A stretch of 63,110 nucleotides of DNA, taken from Bacteroidaceae bacterium. GTDB taxonomy: Bacteria > Bacteroidota > Bacteroidia > Bacteroidales > Bacteroidaceae. Location: positions 1 to 63,110 of the forward strand of contig JAFTNW010000007.1 in NCBI GenBank assembly GCA_017451695.1, given 5' to 3'. Numbering within the stretch: position 1 is the stretch's first letter; every line of letters starts with the position of its first letter. Shown in pieces: positions 10,913-20,357 of the stretch. The notes under the pieces are model-generated. The model was not told the origin of the DNA. It was given only the letters and a program-made list of their open reading frames with translations, and searched no databases. Made by a program: the position numbers and the translations under genes.

Positions 10913-10964
10913 TATTGCAACCTCATGCCTCTGTTTTGATATTTCTTTTGCAGCAAAAAAAGTT

Positions 10965-11504
10965 ATGAGTGCATTTACAATTTTATCAGGATTGAATGGG
11001 GCGTTGGGCCTCTATTCAGGCGTAAAAGGGCTGTTCGATTCCTCCGATGCCCGTAAGAAACAAAAGAAATTGCTTGAACGTGCATCGGCAATAGAGGATA
11101 GCTGGTACCGAAGAAACTACTTCAGCGATTATCTCAACAACTCCTCTGCCCGTGCAGCAATCAAACGCGTGGAACAGACTTTGCGTCGTCAAAACCAGCA
11201 AAACAGAGCATACGCTGCAATCAACGGTGCTACGCCCGAACATGCAATAGCCCGCAACAAGCAAGGAATGAATGTGATGGAGAATATGATGACAAACATT
11301 GCCGCACAAGGCGATGCGCATAAGCGTAATGTCGATGCTGCGCACCTTCGTAATCGTCAGTCGATGATAAGCGGGCAGATATCGGACCTCTCGCTCGATG
11401 AGCGAATGTCGGCCGAAAGCGCTTCCAACGCATTCAATCTGCTCGAAGATGCTCTTATGGGTATAAATTGGGGTAGAGAAGACGATGACAATTCTAAAAA
11501 ATAG
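10965..11504 (+). CDS. Internal virion-like protein of a phage-derived operon
   Basis: The 179-residue protein starts with a glycine/leucine-rich segment (LSGLNGALGLYSGVKGLF) and continues as long amphipathic helices rich in Ala, Gln, Asn and Arg (YRRNYFSDYLNNSSARAAIKR). This composition resembles the small internal or ejection proteins of podoviruses such as T7 gp14 and P22 gp7. That assignment is by pattern only. It opens an operon of four phage-like genes, followed 11 bases later by the next. Confidence 0.6.
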   Translation: MSAFTILSGLNGALGLYSGVKGLFDSSDARKKQKKLLERASAIEDSWYRRNYFSDYLNNSSARAAIKRVEQTLRRQNQQNRAYAAINGATPEHAIARNKQGMNVMENMMTNIAAQGDAHKRNVDAAHLRNRQSMISGQISDLSLDERMSAESASNAFNLLEDALMGINWGREDDDNSKK

Positions 11505-11515
11505 AGGCTTGTACC

Positions 11516-12001
11516 ATGAATAGTAACGAAGAAACAAATCTGCTTAAACAGCGATGGCATGCCGCGTTGGATAGTTACAAGGAGGATTATCGCCGTGCAG
11601 CCCACAGACGCAATGTTGCTGCAATAACCGATTTTACAAAGAATCTCTTTTCGCTTGTGGCACAAAACAAGGGTATGCGTTACAATGTGGCAGGCAAACC
11701 TCATTCCGGCAGTGCAAACAAAGCCTATGAAGAGGCGCAGAAACGATACCGAAGCGCTCTTGTCGATTATGAAGGCAAAATTGCAGCCCTTAAACTTAAA
11801 GAGATGGCCGGTGCGCAAGCCGGCAATAATATGCCGGCCGTTGCAACCACTTCCCGGCCGCAATTCATTACGCCGCATGATATCACCTTCCGCAAGCCTT
11901 TCCCTTCGTTTGGGTTGCAAAGCTCAAAGCCAAGGAGTTCTACGCTCGATGCAGCAAGTAAAAAATATTCAAATTGGTATTCACACAAAAAACAGAAATA
12001 G
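11516..12001 (+). CDS. Hypothetical phage-operon protein
   Basis: A 161-residue basic protein. The N-terminal half is helical (LLKQRWHAALDSYKEDYRRA, then NKAYEEAQKRYRSALVDYEG) and the C-terminal third is Pro/Ser-rich and probably unstructured. I recognise no family. Its place between an internal-virion-like gene and a giant polyvalent gene, with 2 bases to the next start, makes a virion-associated role likely. Confidence 0.5.
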   Translation: MNSNEETNLLKQRWHAALDSYKEDYRRAAHRRNVAAITDFTKNLFSLVAQNKGMRYNVAGKPHSGSANKAYEEAQKRYRSALVDYEGKIAALKLKEMAGAQAGNNMPAVATTSRPQFITPHDITFRKPFPSFGLQSSKPRSSTLDAASKKYSNWYSHKKQK

Positions 12002-12003
12002 TT

Positions 12004-15000
12004 ATGCTAAACACCACAGATGAAAAAGGAATCTTCGGATACGAAAATTCCAAACACAAAAAAATGAAAGATGCCCTTTACGGCTTTGATGGTTTTGGAG
12101 AGAAGGTAACAAAACCGCTTTCCGATGAGGTACGTTCCGCAATGATAGAGGATGCAAAAGCTGCAACTGCTCAATTGGAGAAAGAGCGGGCAATCTTGTC
12201 AACTCCCATTGATGAAAAGGCAATGAGCGAACAGTATCGGAAGTCGGCTCGCGACTTTTTGGTGCCGTCGCCCAACGACGAACAGCGCCGTCGCCGTCTT
12301 TTTGCCACTGCCGACCATGTTGTGCAGGATGCCACAGATTCTCTTTTCAAGGAGAATGTAAAAGGGGTGTTCACTGCCGAACGCAGCAGGGCCGAAGAGA
12401 ATGCGCGCAAAGAGTATGGCAAATATTCCACCGTTGCCGGTGCCGATCCCATGTCGGCATTGGGTGCCTTGCGCCGTGCTTCCGACCCACAGGCTGTCAT
12501 AGAGAAAACAATGCAAAGCATAGACAACGACAGGCTCAACGAGATAGCGAATAAGTATGCCGCTTATGCAGGCTACTCCCCCGAGGCATACCGCAAGCAA
12601 GTGCTTGAACCCAAATTAAGAGAAAGGCTCTACAAGGAGTATATAAATGAGGCCACCCCCGATAGCAGTGCCGAGTACATTGCACGTTCATCCTACAACA
12701 ATTCGCTCACGGGTAAGATGATGGATTTGAGCCTTAATGCACACTCCGGGACAAACTCACAAAGTCTGATAGAGCGTGAGGGACTTGCAGCCTACGATGC
12801 CAACCGCTTGGAAAATCTTGCAGCCGGTATTGGCTCGTTGGCGGTGGATATGCCCATATTTTCCGGCATTGGCAGTCTCTCGTCGGCAGCCGCAAGAGGC
12901 ACTGCAAATATTGCAAAGGGCGTTGCCTCGTCATTAATGAAAAAATATGCTGCAAAAGGGCTTGAAATACCTGTTGCGGAGCGTATGGTGGAACAGGCCT
13001 TCAAGAGCAAAATGGCTAACATGATGGCCGGCAGTGCCCTCACTCAAGGCCTCACCCTTGGTACATACGATGCCGGGCATAGTATAGCCGACGACCTATT
13101 AATGAACGATGGCATAAACATAGAAAAGGCTGTTAAGGAGTATGGCCACGGCTTTGCAACAGGTGCAGCCGTGGGTATTGTAGGTACACCGTTGAGAACT
13201 ATATCCCGTGGCCTCACAGGCGGTAAGAAGTTTCTTTCGTCAGCCGCGACACTGGGTGCCGAGTCGGCTGTCTTTACTGCAAGCAACCAACTCGAAAAAC
13301 TCTCGGCAGGAGTGGACGTGGAGCCCATCGACCTCTTTTACGACTATGCCGAGAGTATGGCCACGCTCGGTGCCATGAAGCTTGCCCATTGGCGTCCCAA
13401 AGGTGGTTATGCCAAGCTCAATGCCAAAGGCAAATTAAGAGAGGAACTCGATTTTACCATGGCCGAAAAGGAGGAGATGACAAGTGCCGGCGTGGAGCCT
13501 GCCCTCTTTGTGAAAGAGCTCGAATCGTCGCTCAATGCAGGCTCAAAAGGAGCCGTGGCAAGCGCACGCGAGGTTATGAGCAAATATCTGCAAATGATGA
13601 CAAGTGCCAACCTCTCTGCATCAACCCGTTCAAAGTTGCTTTATCTTGTTGAGAATAAACTCACCTCAACCCCTCCCGTGCCTGTTAATTATTCCGTGGA
13701 AAAAACAGCCGACAGCGGTTTCAGAGTGCGTCTTCTCGATGAGGCAGGCCGTTCCATAAGCGTGTCAAGAACCCTTTCGGGCAATGAGGTACAAAGCGAA
13801 TTGCTGCGCAACAAGGATGTGTTGCGTCGAAACAGAATCTCAAATTTCGAGAACGAAATCCTTAAAGAGTCCGATTCGGTAAACTTTTTTGAAAAGGCAG
13901 GCGAGTATGCAAGGGAGAAGGGTATAAGCACCGAGCAAGTTACCGATATTCTGTATAAAAAGGCCAACAACCAGCAACTGACACCCGGTGAGAGTGCAAT
14001 GTTCAATGATATATCCAAGCGTGCAGGTGATGGAGATGCAAGGGTGGGGTATATGTTGCAGAACATCCGCCGTACACTCGAAGCAAAATACAACCTGGGC
14101 GACGGCTCCCTTCTCGATGCTATCGAGCGCAGCGGTAATGAGCTCACCCAAAATGAGAACATGGCTCTCGATGAGTACTTGAAAATGATGGAATCGGAGG
14201 TCGGTATAATAAGGGGTGGCAAGGGCAAAGAACGTCTTCTTGCCATCGACAAGGAGATGGCCGGCTCCTCATATGGCAATCTCTCCAATTTTCAAGCCAA
14301 GCTCGACGAACGCAGGGATTTCATGGAGACGGAATTTAACAAAGGAAACAGAAACGTGGGTGCAAAGGGCGACGACATGGAGTTCCCCATACAAATACCA
14401 AAGCAGTGGACAAGGCCCTACGCGTGGAGTTATTATGGTGTGAGGAATACACCCAAGGACTTTGTGCGCCTTAAATCCCGTGCACAGGAGCTTGCCGACC
14501 GTGTGGGCCTTAATGTGAATTTCATATACGATGAGCGTTCGATACCTCTTGACCTCGATAATGTAAAGGGGTATAACAACCAATTGAAATCGCTCGGCTG
14601 GGTCGATGGCAAGCGCAATGCCGTATATTTTAATCTTCCCAACATAAGCGACATACACGAATTGGAAAAAACATTCCTTCACGAGGTTGTGGCACATAGG
14701 GGTATTGGCAAACTCATGGGTAAATATCTCAATGAACTCTATAATGATATCTATACCCGCTCAAGCCCTGAACTGCGCAGTGAAATCAATCGCTTTGCAA
14801 AGAATACCGGGCTCGAAGGCTATTCCGCTGTGGGGGAGTTCATTGCCGAACTTGCCGAGAAAAACGAACTCACACCAAAAGAGAATTCGTTGCTCAACCG
14901 CATAAAAGGCTCATTGAAGAGTATGCTCGTGGGGAAGAAAATTGTATCGCCCGACAACGACCTTATAACCATAGACGACGTAAAAAAACTCCTCAGAACC

Positions 15001-16866
15001 CACCAAACAGCTATGTTCGAGGGCAAGCACCCCGATGAATATCGTGCCTCGGCGCTCGAAAAATTCCCCTCATTGAATAATCTGCCCGATTATTACGACC
15101 ACAGAGCATATGATAAATATATCATAGAGAAGTACCCCGACAAGGCAAAGGCGCTTGCCGAGTCTCCCTCTCTATTGTGGAACGACAGGCGCAGAACACT
15201 GTATGAACCCGAATACAATCCCGCAGAGGAGGGCACGTTGTCGTATCGTCTCATCGGTAAGCACGGTGCAGAAAGATTGGCGAAAAGCAAATACAAGGAT
15301 TATCTTGTCAATAGTACCCCCGATGAGGCCGAGAGGCTTGAGAAGGAGGGAGTGCCCTCAAAAGTGATATGGGAAAGAACAGGCTGGGAACGTGGAGCCG
15401 ATGGCGAATGGCGTAGCGAGATAGGCGAGGAGCATATGAAACTGCGCGACCTCACAGGTATGGTGCTCGCCCAAAAACAGCCACAAGTTTTTGCAGCATA
15501 TGACAACATAAAGTATCTTCCCGATAGTGAGTTGAAGGATGTACACAAGAGCCTCATTAGAAATCTGGAAAAAGCGTATGATAGAATCTTTGCCGATGTA
15601 ACGATTGAGATGCACCATCTTCTCGACGACCCTCTGCTATATGCAGCATATCCCGATATTGCCAGGGTGGAAGTGAAAATAAGCGATAAGATTGACAAAG
15701 CATGTAAATACGATGCTGAAAAAAATATCATGTATGTAAATAACAAGGAGGTTATAAGACCGGAAAGTTTGAGCCGAAAATTAATCTCTGAAACACAAAG
15801 GATGATTCAGTCTCGCGAGAATTTTGCCCGCAGTATCGATTTGATTCGTGCCGATGCTGAGGGGGAACTTAAAGAGAGGTACGATGAGGCTATGCAAGCA
15901 GCAAGAGTGGTAGCAGAGTATAATAACGATATGACCCCGAAATTATATGAAGAACTGTCGAGAATGTTTAAAAGGGTATATGGTATCGGCCCGCTTGCTT
16001 TCATAAGGTACTATCCGAGTGTCAATGATTATATTTTGAAGGTCGTTAACGGTGAATACAAAGCCCAGAGTGGCGATGTAGAGGCACAAAATGCCGAGCT
16101 TAGATGGATTATGCCCGATATGCTGCGTCGCGAAACGCCACCATCGAAAAGTGAGGCTACCAAACGAGAGGACCAAATCCCGTTTGTCGATTTTGCCGAG
16201 GCTCAAAAAGTTCTTTCGGGGCCATTGGATTTTATTCGCAAGTCGTTCAGACTAAGGCCCATCCCGTCAAGAGGAGTATCGCCCGATAACAGCAGTGGCA
16301 ACTATAATGCAAATGATGAACTGATGGAAATGCTTCATTGGGATCGAGAATTTACCGATAAGATTCTGAAAGAGAAAGAACCGAGCGATTATGTGAAAAT
16401 GCAATTGCCAGAGTTGTTCCCCGATTTTGCAAAGTATAAAAATGCAGTGGAAAGGGCCGAAACACGCGATATAAGTGGTGATTTCTATTACGATGAATAT
16501 GGCAATGTGGTTCCCGTGCATAAAGAAGAGTTGTTGCCCGATGTGGAAAAAGAGAGCAAACATAATGTCTATGCCGGCCGTGTAACAAGAGAAAACATCG
16601 ACAAACTTATCAGAGCTGCTTTCAGCAAGAAAAGACGCGTTGTCGATACCCCTTCCGATGGCTTTGAAGATGTGCTGGAATACGACCGCAACGGCAATCC
16701 CCGTATGGGAGTGATGTTGAAGAAAAAAGATAAAAAGGCACAAAAGAGCGGGTATGAAAAAATAATTGACGAAATTGAAGCGGAGATAAAGGATTTGAAT
16801 GGCTTTGAAGATGATGGAGCCGATACCTATCTCGACTACAATTTTGATGACGGTTTACCCAACTAA
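12004..16866 (+). CDS. Giant phage polyvalent protein with metallopeptidase motif
   Basis: About 1,620 residues from the ATG at 12004, two bases after the previous stop. Residues about 270-460 are rich in Gly, Ala and Ser with hydrophobic helices (LAAGIGSLAVDMPIFSGIGS, MANMMAGSALTQGLTLGTYD), a layout seen in ejected proteins that line a membrane channel. A zinc-metallopeptidase motif HEVVAH is at residues 893-898 with a following conserved-looking helix. The rest is charged and helical, without recognised catalytic motifs. Large multi-domain proteins of this kind are called polyvalent proteins and are thought to be injected with phage DNA. The frame is intact over 4.9 kb. Exact domain limits need a profile search. 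Confidence 0.7.
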   Translation: MLNTTDEKGIFGYENSKHKKMKDALYGFDGFGEKVTKPLSDEVRSAMIEDAKAATAQLEKERAILSTPIDEKAMSEQYRKSARDFLVPSPNDEQRRRRLFATADHVVQDATDSLFKENVKGVFTAERSRAEENARKEYGKYSTVAGADPMSALGALRRASDPQAVIEKTMQSIDNDRLNEIANKYAAYAGYSPEAYRKQVLEPKLRERLYKEYINEATPDSSAEYIARSSYNNSLTGKMMDLSLNAHSGTNSQSLIEREGLAAYDANRLENLAAGIGSLAVDMPIFSGIGSLSSAAARGTANIAKGVASSLMKKYAAKGLEIPVAERMVEQAFKSKMANMMAGSALTQGLTLGTYDAGHSIADDLLMNDGINIEKAVKEYGHGFATGAAVGIVGTPLRTISRGLTGGKKFLSSAATLGAESAVFTASNQLEKLSAGVDVEPIDLFYDYAESMATLGAMKLAHWRPKGGYAKLNAKGKLREELDFTMAEKEEMTSAGVEPALFVKELESSLNAGSKGAVASAREVMSKYLQMMTSANLSASTRSKLLYLVENKLTSTPPVPVNYSVEKTADSGFRVRLLDEAGRSISVSRTLSGNEVQSELLRNKDVLRRNRISNFENEILKESDSVNFFEKAGEYAREKGISTEQVTDILYKKANNQQLTPGESAMFNDISKRAGDGDARVGYMLQNIRRTLEAKYNLGDGSLLDAIERSGNELTQNENMALDEYLKMMESEVGIIRGGKGKERLLAIDKEMAGSSYGNLSNFQAKLDERRDFMETEFNKGNRNVGAKGDDMEFPIQIPKQWTRPYAWSYYGVRNTPKDFVRLKSRAQELADRVGLNVNFIYDERSIPLDLDNVKGYNNQLKSLGWVDGKRNAVYFNLPNISDIHELEKTFLHEVVAHRGIGKLMGKYLNELYNDIYTRSSPELRSEINRFAKNTGLEGYSAVGEFIAELAEKNELTPKENSLLNRIKGSLKSMLVGKKIVSPDNDLITIDDVKKLLRTHQTAMFEGKHPDEYRASALEKFPSLNNLPDYYDHRAYDKYIIEKYPDKAKALAESPSLLWNDRRRTLYEPEYNPAEEGTLSYRLIGKHGAERLAKSKYKDYLVNSTPDEAERLEKEGVPSKVIWERTGWERGADGEWRSEIGEEHMKLRDLTGMVLAQKQPQVFAAYDNIKYLPDSELKDVHKSLIRNLEKAYDRIFADVTIEMHHLLDDPLLYAAYPDIARVEVKISDKIDKACKYDAEKNIMYVNNKEVIRPESLSRKLISETQRMIQSRENFARSIDLIRADAEGELKERYDEAMQAARVVAEYNNDMTPKLYEELSRMFKRVYGIGPLAFIRYYPSVNDYILKVVNGEYKAQSGDVEAQNAELRWIMPDMLRRETPPSKSEATKREDQIPFVDFAEAQKVLSGPLDFIRKSFRLRPIPSRGVSPDNSSGNYNANDELMEMLHWDREFTDKILKEKEPSDYVKMQLPELFPDFAKYKNAVERAETRDISGDFYYDEYGNVVPVHKEELLPDVEKESKHNVYAGRVTRENIDKLIRAAFSKKRRVVDTPSDGFEDVLEYDRNGNPRMGVMLKKKDKKAQKSGYEKIIDEIEAEIKDLNGFEDDGADTYLDYNFDDGLPN

Positions 16867-16881
16867 AACAGTGTAGCTATT

Positions 16882-18903
16882 ATGAATAAGTTTCTTGATA
16901 GGCGTGTGAAGGCGCAAACCACCGCCCGCGATGGCGTGGAGATAAAAGAGCCTGCCGCAGCCGTGGATTTCCTTAATGAGTGCGCTGCCTGTTGGAACGC
17001 ACTCGATGAGGCTCGTCGCAAATTGCGACGAAGCCTCATGTATAGCTACGGCGATCAATGGGGCGACTATGTGCGCGACCCCGATACCGGGCAGCAGATA
17101 ACCGAGGGTGCCCTCATTAAAAAGAATGGCAAGGTGCCCTTGAAAAACAATATGATAGCTCCCATATTAAGCAATATCGATGGACAGATGAGGCAAAATC
17201 TGTTGCGCCCCGTATGTGTGGCACGCGACCAGCAAGAGAGCCGTGTAGGCGAGATGATGTCCATTGCCATAGAGTATGTGCACGATATAAACGAGATGGA
17301 AGAACTCGACTCCGACACCATGCGCCTGCTGCTTAACGGAGGCATGGCTGCGCAACGCGTGGAGTATGGTGTGAACCCAAGCAAGGGACAAAAAGATGTG
17401 TGGGCCTATGCAGTGAACCCATCGCGCCTCTTCTTTAACACCCACCTCGAGGATGTCCGCATGTGGGACCTCACCTGCATAGGCGAGCTTTTTGACCTGC
17501 CGCTCGAGCAGGTGCTGGCACATTTCGGCCATTCCCCACAGCAGAAAGAGCGCATAAAAGAGCTGTACGCAGGCACCTTGCCGGCGCATTTGGAGGTGGC
17601 GCGTGCCATGCAAGGCGATGAGGCTCATTCCCTCTCGTTCTACACCCCCTCACGCAGCGACCTGTGTCGCGTTATTTTGGGGTGGAAATTGGAGTCGCGC
17701 GATGCCTATTTGTGGAGCGACGATGCCAAAGGCACATGGGGCTATCTGCCATATACCAAAGAGGCGAAACAGAAATTGGATGCCGAGAACAAACGCCGCC
17801 TTGCCGAGGAAACAGCGGCGGGCACTCCGCAGGAGGATGTCCTGCTCATAGACTACTCCTTTGCAACAGAACGATATTGGTACTATCGCTACATGACACC
17901 CTATGGCGATATACTGCAAGAGGGACGCAGCCCATATTGGCATGGCGAGCACAACTACGTGCTCCACCTCTATCCTCTTGTGCAGGGCAAGTTAGGCAAT
18001 TTCGTGGAGCAGTTCATAGACCAGCAGAGGGCTATCAACCGCACGGCCACACTCATAGATTTCATCCGTGGAACATCATCGAAAGGTGTACTTGTGGTTG
18101 ATGACGATGCGTTCGAGAGCATGAGCCGCGAGGAAGTTATTGACGAATATGTGCGTTACAACGGCGTTCTCTTCGTAAAACTTAAACCCGGGCAAAGCAT
18201 CGATGGAGTAGTGCGCCAATATAACAGCGGAGCAGCCGTAGCAGGCGACTTTGAACTGCTGAACTTGCAGTTGAGGCTCATAAACGAAATTTCGGGAGTG
18301 AACTCCGCAATGCAAGGGCAGGCACCAAGAGCCGGAACACCCGCAAGCCTCTATGCGCAACAGATACAAAACTCGTCGTTGAATCTCAAAGGGCTCTTCG
18401 ACTCGTTCCGCAATTTCCGCCGCCGACGCGATATAAAGCTCATGAAAACAATACAGCAGTATTATACCGATGTGCGATACATAGACCTTGCAGGCAGTGA
18501 GTACAACGACGAATCCAAGTGGTACGACCCCGAAAAAGTGCAGAATGCCGAAATAGACCTCACAATATCGGAAGGATTCAACACGCCCGCATATCAAATG
18601 CTTGCCAACGACTTCCTTATGGAACTTTTCCGTTCACAAGCAATAGATGTGAGAACAATGCTCGAAAACAGCTCCTTCCCATTTGCCACAAAGATATTGG
18701 AGGCTATAAAACGCAATGAACAGCAAGCCATGGAAGGAGCACCCATGAGCGGTATTCCACCCGAGCTGCTTGCGCAACTGCAACAACAAGGTGGCGGTGA
18801 GGGTGCAATGCAGCCCACGCAACAAGGTACCGATGCCACAGCCATTGACCCCTCACAACCATTGCCCATGGCAGATGAGATGCCTGTAAACAATATTAAT
18901 TAA
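16882..18903 (+). CDS. P22-like phage portal protein
   Basis: The 673-residue protein has the P22-type portal pattern: SYGDQW near residue 54, KNNMIAPILSNIDGQMRQN near 95, NPSRLFFNTHLED near 190, FVEQFIDQQRAINRTATLIDFIRG near 385 and SGVNSAMQGQAPRAGTPASLYAQQ near 480, ending in a Gln/Pro-rich tail. Portals form the dodecameric DNA gate of the phage head. No capsid, scaffold or large terminase gene is nearby, which is odd for an intact portal. The recombinase gene follows after 3 bases, so the two are probably on one transcript. Confidence 0.8.
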   Translation: MNKFLDRRVKAQTTARDGVEIKEPAAAVDFLNECAACWNALDEARRKLRRSLMYSYGDQWGDYVRDPDTGQQITEGALIKKNGKVPLKNNMIAPILSNIDGQMRQNLLRPVCVARDQQESRVGEMMSIAIEYVHDINEMEELDSDTMRLLLNGGMAAQRVEYGVNPSKGQKDVWAYAVNPSRLFFNTHLEDVRMWDLTCIGELFDLPLEQVLAHFGHSPQQKERIKELYAGTLPAHLEVARAMQGDEAHSLSFYTPSRSDLCRVILGWKLESRDAYLWSDDAKGTWGYLPYTKEAKQKLDAENKRRLAEETAAGTPQEDVLLIDYSFATERYWYYRYMTPYGDILQEGRSPYWHGEHNYVLHLYPLVQGKLGNFVEQFIDQQRAINRTATLIDFIRGTSSKGVLVVDDDAFESMSREEVIDEYVRYNGVLFVKLKPGQSIDGVVRQYNSGAAVAGDFELLNLQLRLINEISGVNSAMQGQAPRAGTPASLYAQQIQNSSLNLKGLFDSFRNFRRRRDIKLMKTIQQYYTDVRYIDLAGSEYNDESKWYDPEKVQNAEIDLTISEGFNTPAYQMLANDFLMELFRSQAIDVRTMLENSSFPFATKILEAIKRNEQQAMEGAPMSGIPPELLAQLQQQGGGEGAMQPTQQGTDATAIDPSQPLPMADEMPVNNIN

Positions 18904-18906
18904 TAT

Positions 18907-20115
18907 ATGGCAAGTATCAAAGTAAAGTTTCGCCCCTCGACAAGAGCGAACAGAGAGGGCGCAATCTATTATCAAATTATTCAAAGCCGTGTAATCCGTC
19001 AGTTAAAGACGGATTACCGGCTCTTTTTACATGAGTGGAGCGAGCAGCGATGCTCCTTGATTATTGCAACCGGCAACCGGCGCAATTACCTTCAAACAGT
19101 TAAAGAACGCATAGATTGGGATATCAAACGGCTGCAATCAATAATCAATCAATGGGAGAGCAAGAGTGTGAAATATACTGCAGATGATATTATCTCAACA
19201 TTCCATAATCAATCAAATGAGCAATCGCTGTTCAACTTTATGCAAAGTGTTATAACTCAATTGCAGCAGATGGGCAAACAACGTACAACGGAAACCTATC
19301 GCTGCACGCTCAAAAGTTTTATGCAGTTTAGAGAAGGACGTGATATACTCTTGGAAGATATTGACTCCGATTTAATGCTGATGTACGAGGCTTATTTACG
19401 AAGCAGAGGCCTGACGAAGAACAGCACATCGTTCTATATGCGCATCTTGCGTGCAGTCTATAATCGTGCAGTTGAAAAGGATTTGACCGCCAATCGTAAC
19501 CCCTTCAAACACGTCTATACCGGTATAGATAAAACAATAAAACGAGCAATTCCATTAAAGGCAATCAAGCGGATTAAGAACCTTGATTTATCGTTGCAGC
19601 CATCGTTGGACTTTGCAAGGGATATGTTCCTCTTCTCATTTTACACCCGTGGAATGTCATTTATAGATATGGCATACCTCAAAAAGAAAGACCTATCAAA
19701 TGGCACACTATCGTATCGCCGTCGCAAGACCGGGCAACAACTGTTTATCCGTTGGGAGAAATGCATGCAGGAGATTGTGCGGAAATATAATGACACGCAA
19801 TCGCAGTATCTGTTGCCCATAATAAAGCCTATGAATGGCGAAGAACGCACGCAGTATCAGAATGCAATGTACTTGATTAATCGTAAACTCAAAACCATTG
19901 GAAATTTAATAGGCATTCAATTGCCATTGACAATGTATGTGGCAAGGCATTCGTGGGCAAGTGAAGCAAAGAATAGGAATGTACCAATATCTGTAATCAG
20001 TGAGGGTATGGGGCACGACTCGGAAATGACTACACAAATCTATTTGGCATCACTTGATACCGCAGTGGTTGATAAGGCTAATAGTATGATTCTGAATTTA
20101 CTATCGGATGTTTAG
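18907..20115 (+). CDS. Tyrosine recombinase, candidate promoter invertase
   Basis: The 402-residue protein has an N-terminal arm domain, a SAM-like core-binding domain (about residues 105-200) and a catalytic domain. Box I arginine is Arg248 in FYTRGMSF, box II is YVARHSWAS (Arg347, His348; the usual first His is Tyr344), and the C-terminal GHDSEMTTQIYLASL holds the His and the nucleophilic Tyr. The Tyr-Val-Ala-Arg form is, as I recall, common in Bacteroidales recombinases that flip promoters. Its stop is 10 bases from a perfect inverted repeat that bounds a 191-bp segment. It may instead be the integrase of the phage-derived operon, from which it is separated by 3 bases; both roles are possible. 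Confidence 0.88.
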   Translation: MASIKVKFRPSTRANREGAIYYQIIQSRVIRQLKTDYRLFLHEWSEQRCSLIIATGNRRNYLQTVKERIDWDIKRLQSIINQWESKSVKYTADDIISTFHNQSNEQSLFNFMQSVITQLQQMGKQRTTETYRCTLKSFMQFREGRDILLEDIDSDLMLMYEAYLRSRGLTKNSTSFYMRILRAVYNRAVEKDLTANRNPFKHVYTGIDKTIKRAIPLKAIKRIKNLDLSLQPSLDFARDMFLFSFYTRGMSFIDMAYLKKKDLSNGTLSYRRRKTGQQLFIRWEKCMQEIVRKYNDTQSQYLLPIIKPMNGEERTQYQNAMYLINRKLKTIGNLIGIQLPLTMYVARHSWASEAKNRNVPISVISEGMGHDSEMTTQIYLASLDTAVVDKANSMILNLLSDV

Positions 20116-20125
20116 CAAATTAAAA

Positions 20126-20146
20126 ATCTCTTGATAAGAGACAAAT
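20126..20146 (+). repeat. Left inverted repeat of the invertible segment
   Basis: Twenty-one bases containing TCTCTTGATAAGAGA, itself a 6-bp palindrome around GAT. It matches 20296-20316 exactly in the opposite orientation. Flanking bases on both sides differ, so the repeat limits are sharp. Confidence 0.9.
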
Positions 20147-20295
20147 TGCATATTGCAAACATAGTAAAAATATTGTAATCAAATGCTAATTTATCAAAAA
20201 AAATATAGCGTTTGAAAACATAATCTCATGTTGTTTCGCAAATGCATGGATTACGAATAAGCATCTAACTGATATGCAATACATAAATTAAGATT
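20147..20295. promoter_or_regulatory. Putative invertible promoter segment
   Basis: A 149-bp AT-rich, gene-free stretch between perfect 21-bp inverted repeats, placed between a tyrosine recombinase and an ECF sigma gene. The only exact match to TAnnTTTG inside is TATGTTTG on the reverse strand (20163-20156). In this orientation it faces left, away from the downstream operon. Inversion would place it at about 20279-20286 facing right, some 70 bases before the sigma factor start. Confidence 0.75.
20156..20183 (-). promoter_or_regulatory. Promoter inside the invertible segment (left-facing)
   Basis: On the reverse strand, TTTG (20183-20180), 16 bases, then TATGTTTG (20163-20156). The -7 box matches the Bacteroidota consensus fully; the spacer is a few bases shorter than the usual 18-21. 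Confidence 0.55.
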
Positions 20296-20316
20296 ATTTG
20301 TCTCTTATCAAGAGAT
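20296..20316 (-). repeat. Right inverted repeat of the invertible segment
   Basis: Exact reverse complement of 20126-20146. It lies 41 bases before the sigma factor start codon. Confidence 0.9.
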
Positions 20317-20357
20317 GGGTTCTTGGTTAGCAGCTATGAATAAGTTCTTCCTTAAAG

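Noticed and set aside
10509..20120. attL/attR of a complete prophage around the phage operon
   Set aside because: I could not find a matching direct repeat at both ends, and no tRNA gene is present in the window. The 21-bp repeats near 20.1-20.3 kb are inverted, which fits inversion and not integration.
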